DNA from: Sulfurovum sp. | GTDB taxonomy: Bacteria; Campylobacterota; Campylobacteria; Campylobacterales; Sulfurovaceae | Length of the DNA stretch: 6,007 nt | Reading direction: 5' to 3' | Assembly: GCA_027046415.1 (NCBI GenBank) | Contig: JALTYW010000028.1 | Coordinates: forward strand, 1-6,007 | Part shown: piece after piece, positions 4,728-6,007 of the stretch | Layout: every line of letters starts with the position of its first letter | How positions within the stretch are numbered: the first letter of the stretch is position 1 | Notes under the pieces: generated by a model | Told to the model about the DNA's origin: nothing | The model's database searches: none | Seen by the model: only the letters and a program-made list of their open reading frames with translations | Program-made: the position numbers and the translations under genes

Positions 4728-6007
4728 ATGGCAACAAAAGACACTATGAAAAATATCGAAGCACTATTCAAATCGAAAAAGAAAGGTGATGTTGTCACCT
4801 TTGAAAACATTGCCAAAGAATTTACCAAAGCCCCTACTGCGGCACAGGCAAAAAAGATCCATAAACTCTCCGAAGATACCAAAGTCAACATTGTCTCTGC
4901 ATCGGAGTATGCAAAACAGCTTACTGACAAAGAGAGCAAGCGCCGTGAAGATGCCAGAAAACGTGCAGCGGACGGTGAAATAGAAGACGAATTCGATCTG
5001 CATAAAGAAAAAGAACTGCTGGAGTGGAGCCGTTCAGACTCTCCTGTGAGAATGTACCTGCGTGAAATGGGTAAAATCCCGCTGCTGACAAAAGAAGAAG
5101 AGGTAGAGCTCTCCAAACAGATCGAAGAGGGAGAGGAGATCATCATCGATGCGATCTGTTCCGTCCCCTACCTCATCGACTACATTCTCAACTACAAAGA
5201 GCCTCTGCTCAACCGTGAAAGACGGGTAAAAGAGCTCTTCAAAAGTTTTGAAGATGACAAAGGCGACAGTGACGACAAAGAGGATGCAGATGAAGCAGAA
5301 GGCAGTGAAGAAGAGAGTAAAACACCAAAAAACGATAAACGCGTCAAACAGGTGGTAGAGAGCTTCAAACGCCTTGAGAAAGCCAAAAAAGAGTGGATGA
5401 AAGCCCGTGAGGGTCTCGATGAACTGCTTGCAAACGAAACCGATCCTGTCAAGATCATCCATGAGCGTCTGAAGATCGCATTTAAAAAAGAGCAGCTTAA
5501 AGCGGCACTCCTTGATCTTGGACCGACATCTAAACTGATCAACGAGCTGGTAAAAGCAATGGAAACAGCCCTCAAGAGCGATGACAGTTTTGAAAAAGAG
5601 CTCAAGCGTCTCGAGTACAAACTGCCGCTCTTCAACGACACACTCCGTGCCAACCACCAGAAGATCCTCGACAACATCATCAACATGGACAAAGAGGATA
5701 TCATAGATGCTGTGCCGGAGACCACGATGGTCAGTACCTATGTAGAGATCAAAAAGCTCTTTGAGACCAGAGAGGCAAGTAAAGGCGGCTTCGACCTGAG
5801 CGAAGAGAAGCTTCAGGAGATCCTCAACCAGATCCGTCAAGGGAAAGCCAAGAGTGAAAAAGCCAAAACACGTATGGCAAAGTCCAACCTCCGTCTGGTG
5901 GTCTCCATCGCCAAACGTTACACCAACCGAGGTCTGCCGTTCCTTGACCTCATTCAGGAGGGGAATATCGGACTGATGAAGGCGGTTGATAAGTTTGAGT
6001 ACGAGAA
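4728..6007 (+). CDS. rpoD: RNA polymerase primary sigma factor (sigma70), partial (C-terminus beyond right edge)
   Basis: Housekeeping sigma factor that directs RNA polymerase to -10/-35 promoters. The window holds 426 codons plus two bases. Residues 1-100 are the charged region 1.1 and linker. Region 1.2 begins at 104 with [18 protein letters not shown]. The non-conserved region runs from about 140 to 375 and contains an acidic low-complexity stretch at about 175-200. Region 2.1/2.2 is reached at about 383, with [20 protein letters not shown] and [20 protein letters not shown] up to the edge. Regions 2.3-2.4 (-10 recognition), 3 and 4 (-35 recognition) lie outside; roughly 190-200 residues are missing if the total is near the usual 610-630. 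A long non-conserved region and region 1.1 mark it as a primary rather than alternative sigma factor. The start ATG (4728) has a modest site, AAAGGG, 5 bases upstream, directly after a run of ten A. Confidence 0.96.
   Translation, partial: MATKDTMKNIEALFKSKKKGDVVTFENIAKEFTKAPTAAQAKKIHKLSEDTKVNIVSASEYAKQLTDKESKRREDARKRAADGEIEDEFDLHKEKELLEWSRSDSPVRMYLREMGKIPLLTKEEEVELSKQIEEGEEIIIDAICSVPYLIDYILNYKEPLLNRERRVKELFKSFEDDKGDSDDKEDADEAEGSEEESKTPKNDKRVKQVVESFKRLEKAKKEWMKAREGLDELLANETDPVKIIHERLKIAFKKEQLKAALLDLGPTSKLINELVKAMETALKSDDSFEKELKRLEYKLPLFNDTLRANHQKILDNIINMDKEDIIDAVPETTMVSTYVEIKKLFETREASKGGFDLSEEKLQEILNQIRQGKAKSEKAKTRMAKSNLRLVVSIAKRYTNRGLPFLDLIQEGNIGLMKAVDKFEYE

Noticed and set aside
5034..5840. 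268- and 177-codon minus-strand open frames opposite rpoD
   Set aside because: Products are F/L/C- or S/L-rich low-complexity sequence, the usual mirror of lysine/glutamate-rich coding DNA. The plus strand is unmistakably sigma70.
1..6007. A new multi-gene defence, toxin or biosynthetic system
   Set aside because: Six of seven genes are standard housekeeping families with intact motifs, and the seventh is a lone 47-residue membrane protein. No phage, toxin-antitoxin, nuclease or RNA gene was seen on either strand.

Overview
The window looks like core chromosome from a Campylobacterota (epsilonproteobacterial) organism, most like the Sulfurovum/Sulfurimonas-type deep-branching genera. This is inferred from the style of the protein sequences, intermediate GC, tight gene packing and promoters with a clear -10 box. 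No database search was run, so the genus is a guess. All seven genes can be placed; six belong to recognisable families and one is an unknown small membrane protein.

Layout. Bases 1-4581 carry six genes, all on the minus strand, read right to left: leuD (from a TTG start), leuB, purU, trmL, a 47-residue membrane protein, and glyS, which runs off the left edge. leuD/leuB overlap by 4 bases, trmL and the small gene overlap by 1 base, and purU/trmL are 8 bases apart. The only sizeable break within this series is 121 bp between leuB and purU. It holds a 95-bp element with perfect 12-bp terminal inverted repeats and a hairpin at each end, resembling a MITE or REP-type element. From 4728 to the right edge rpoD reads on the plus strand, divergent from leuD. 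The 146-bp leuD-rpoD interval holds a good sigma70 promoter for leuD (TTGGCA, 17 bp, TATAAT) and a perfect TATAAT for rpoD.

How the genes relate. leuD and leuB encode two leucine-biosynthesis activities (isopropylmalate isomerase small subunit and isopropylmalate dehydrogenase); leuC and leuA are not in the window. purU (formyl-tetrahydrofolate hydrolase) belongs to one-carbon/purine metabolism. trmL (tRNA wobble 2'-O-methylation) and glyS (glycyl-tRNA synthetase beta) belong to translation. rpoD is the primary sigma factor. This is housekeeping DNA with no sign of a defence, phage or novel multi-gene system. The points worth a second look are the inverted-repeat element after leuB, the promoter-supported TTG start of leuD, the unexplained small membrane protein, the Shine-Dalgarno-less start of trmL behind a CCCCTCCT tract, and the A10 tract in the rpoD leader.
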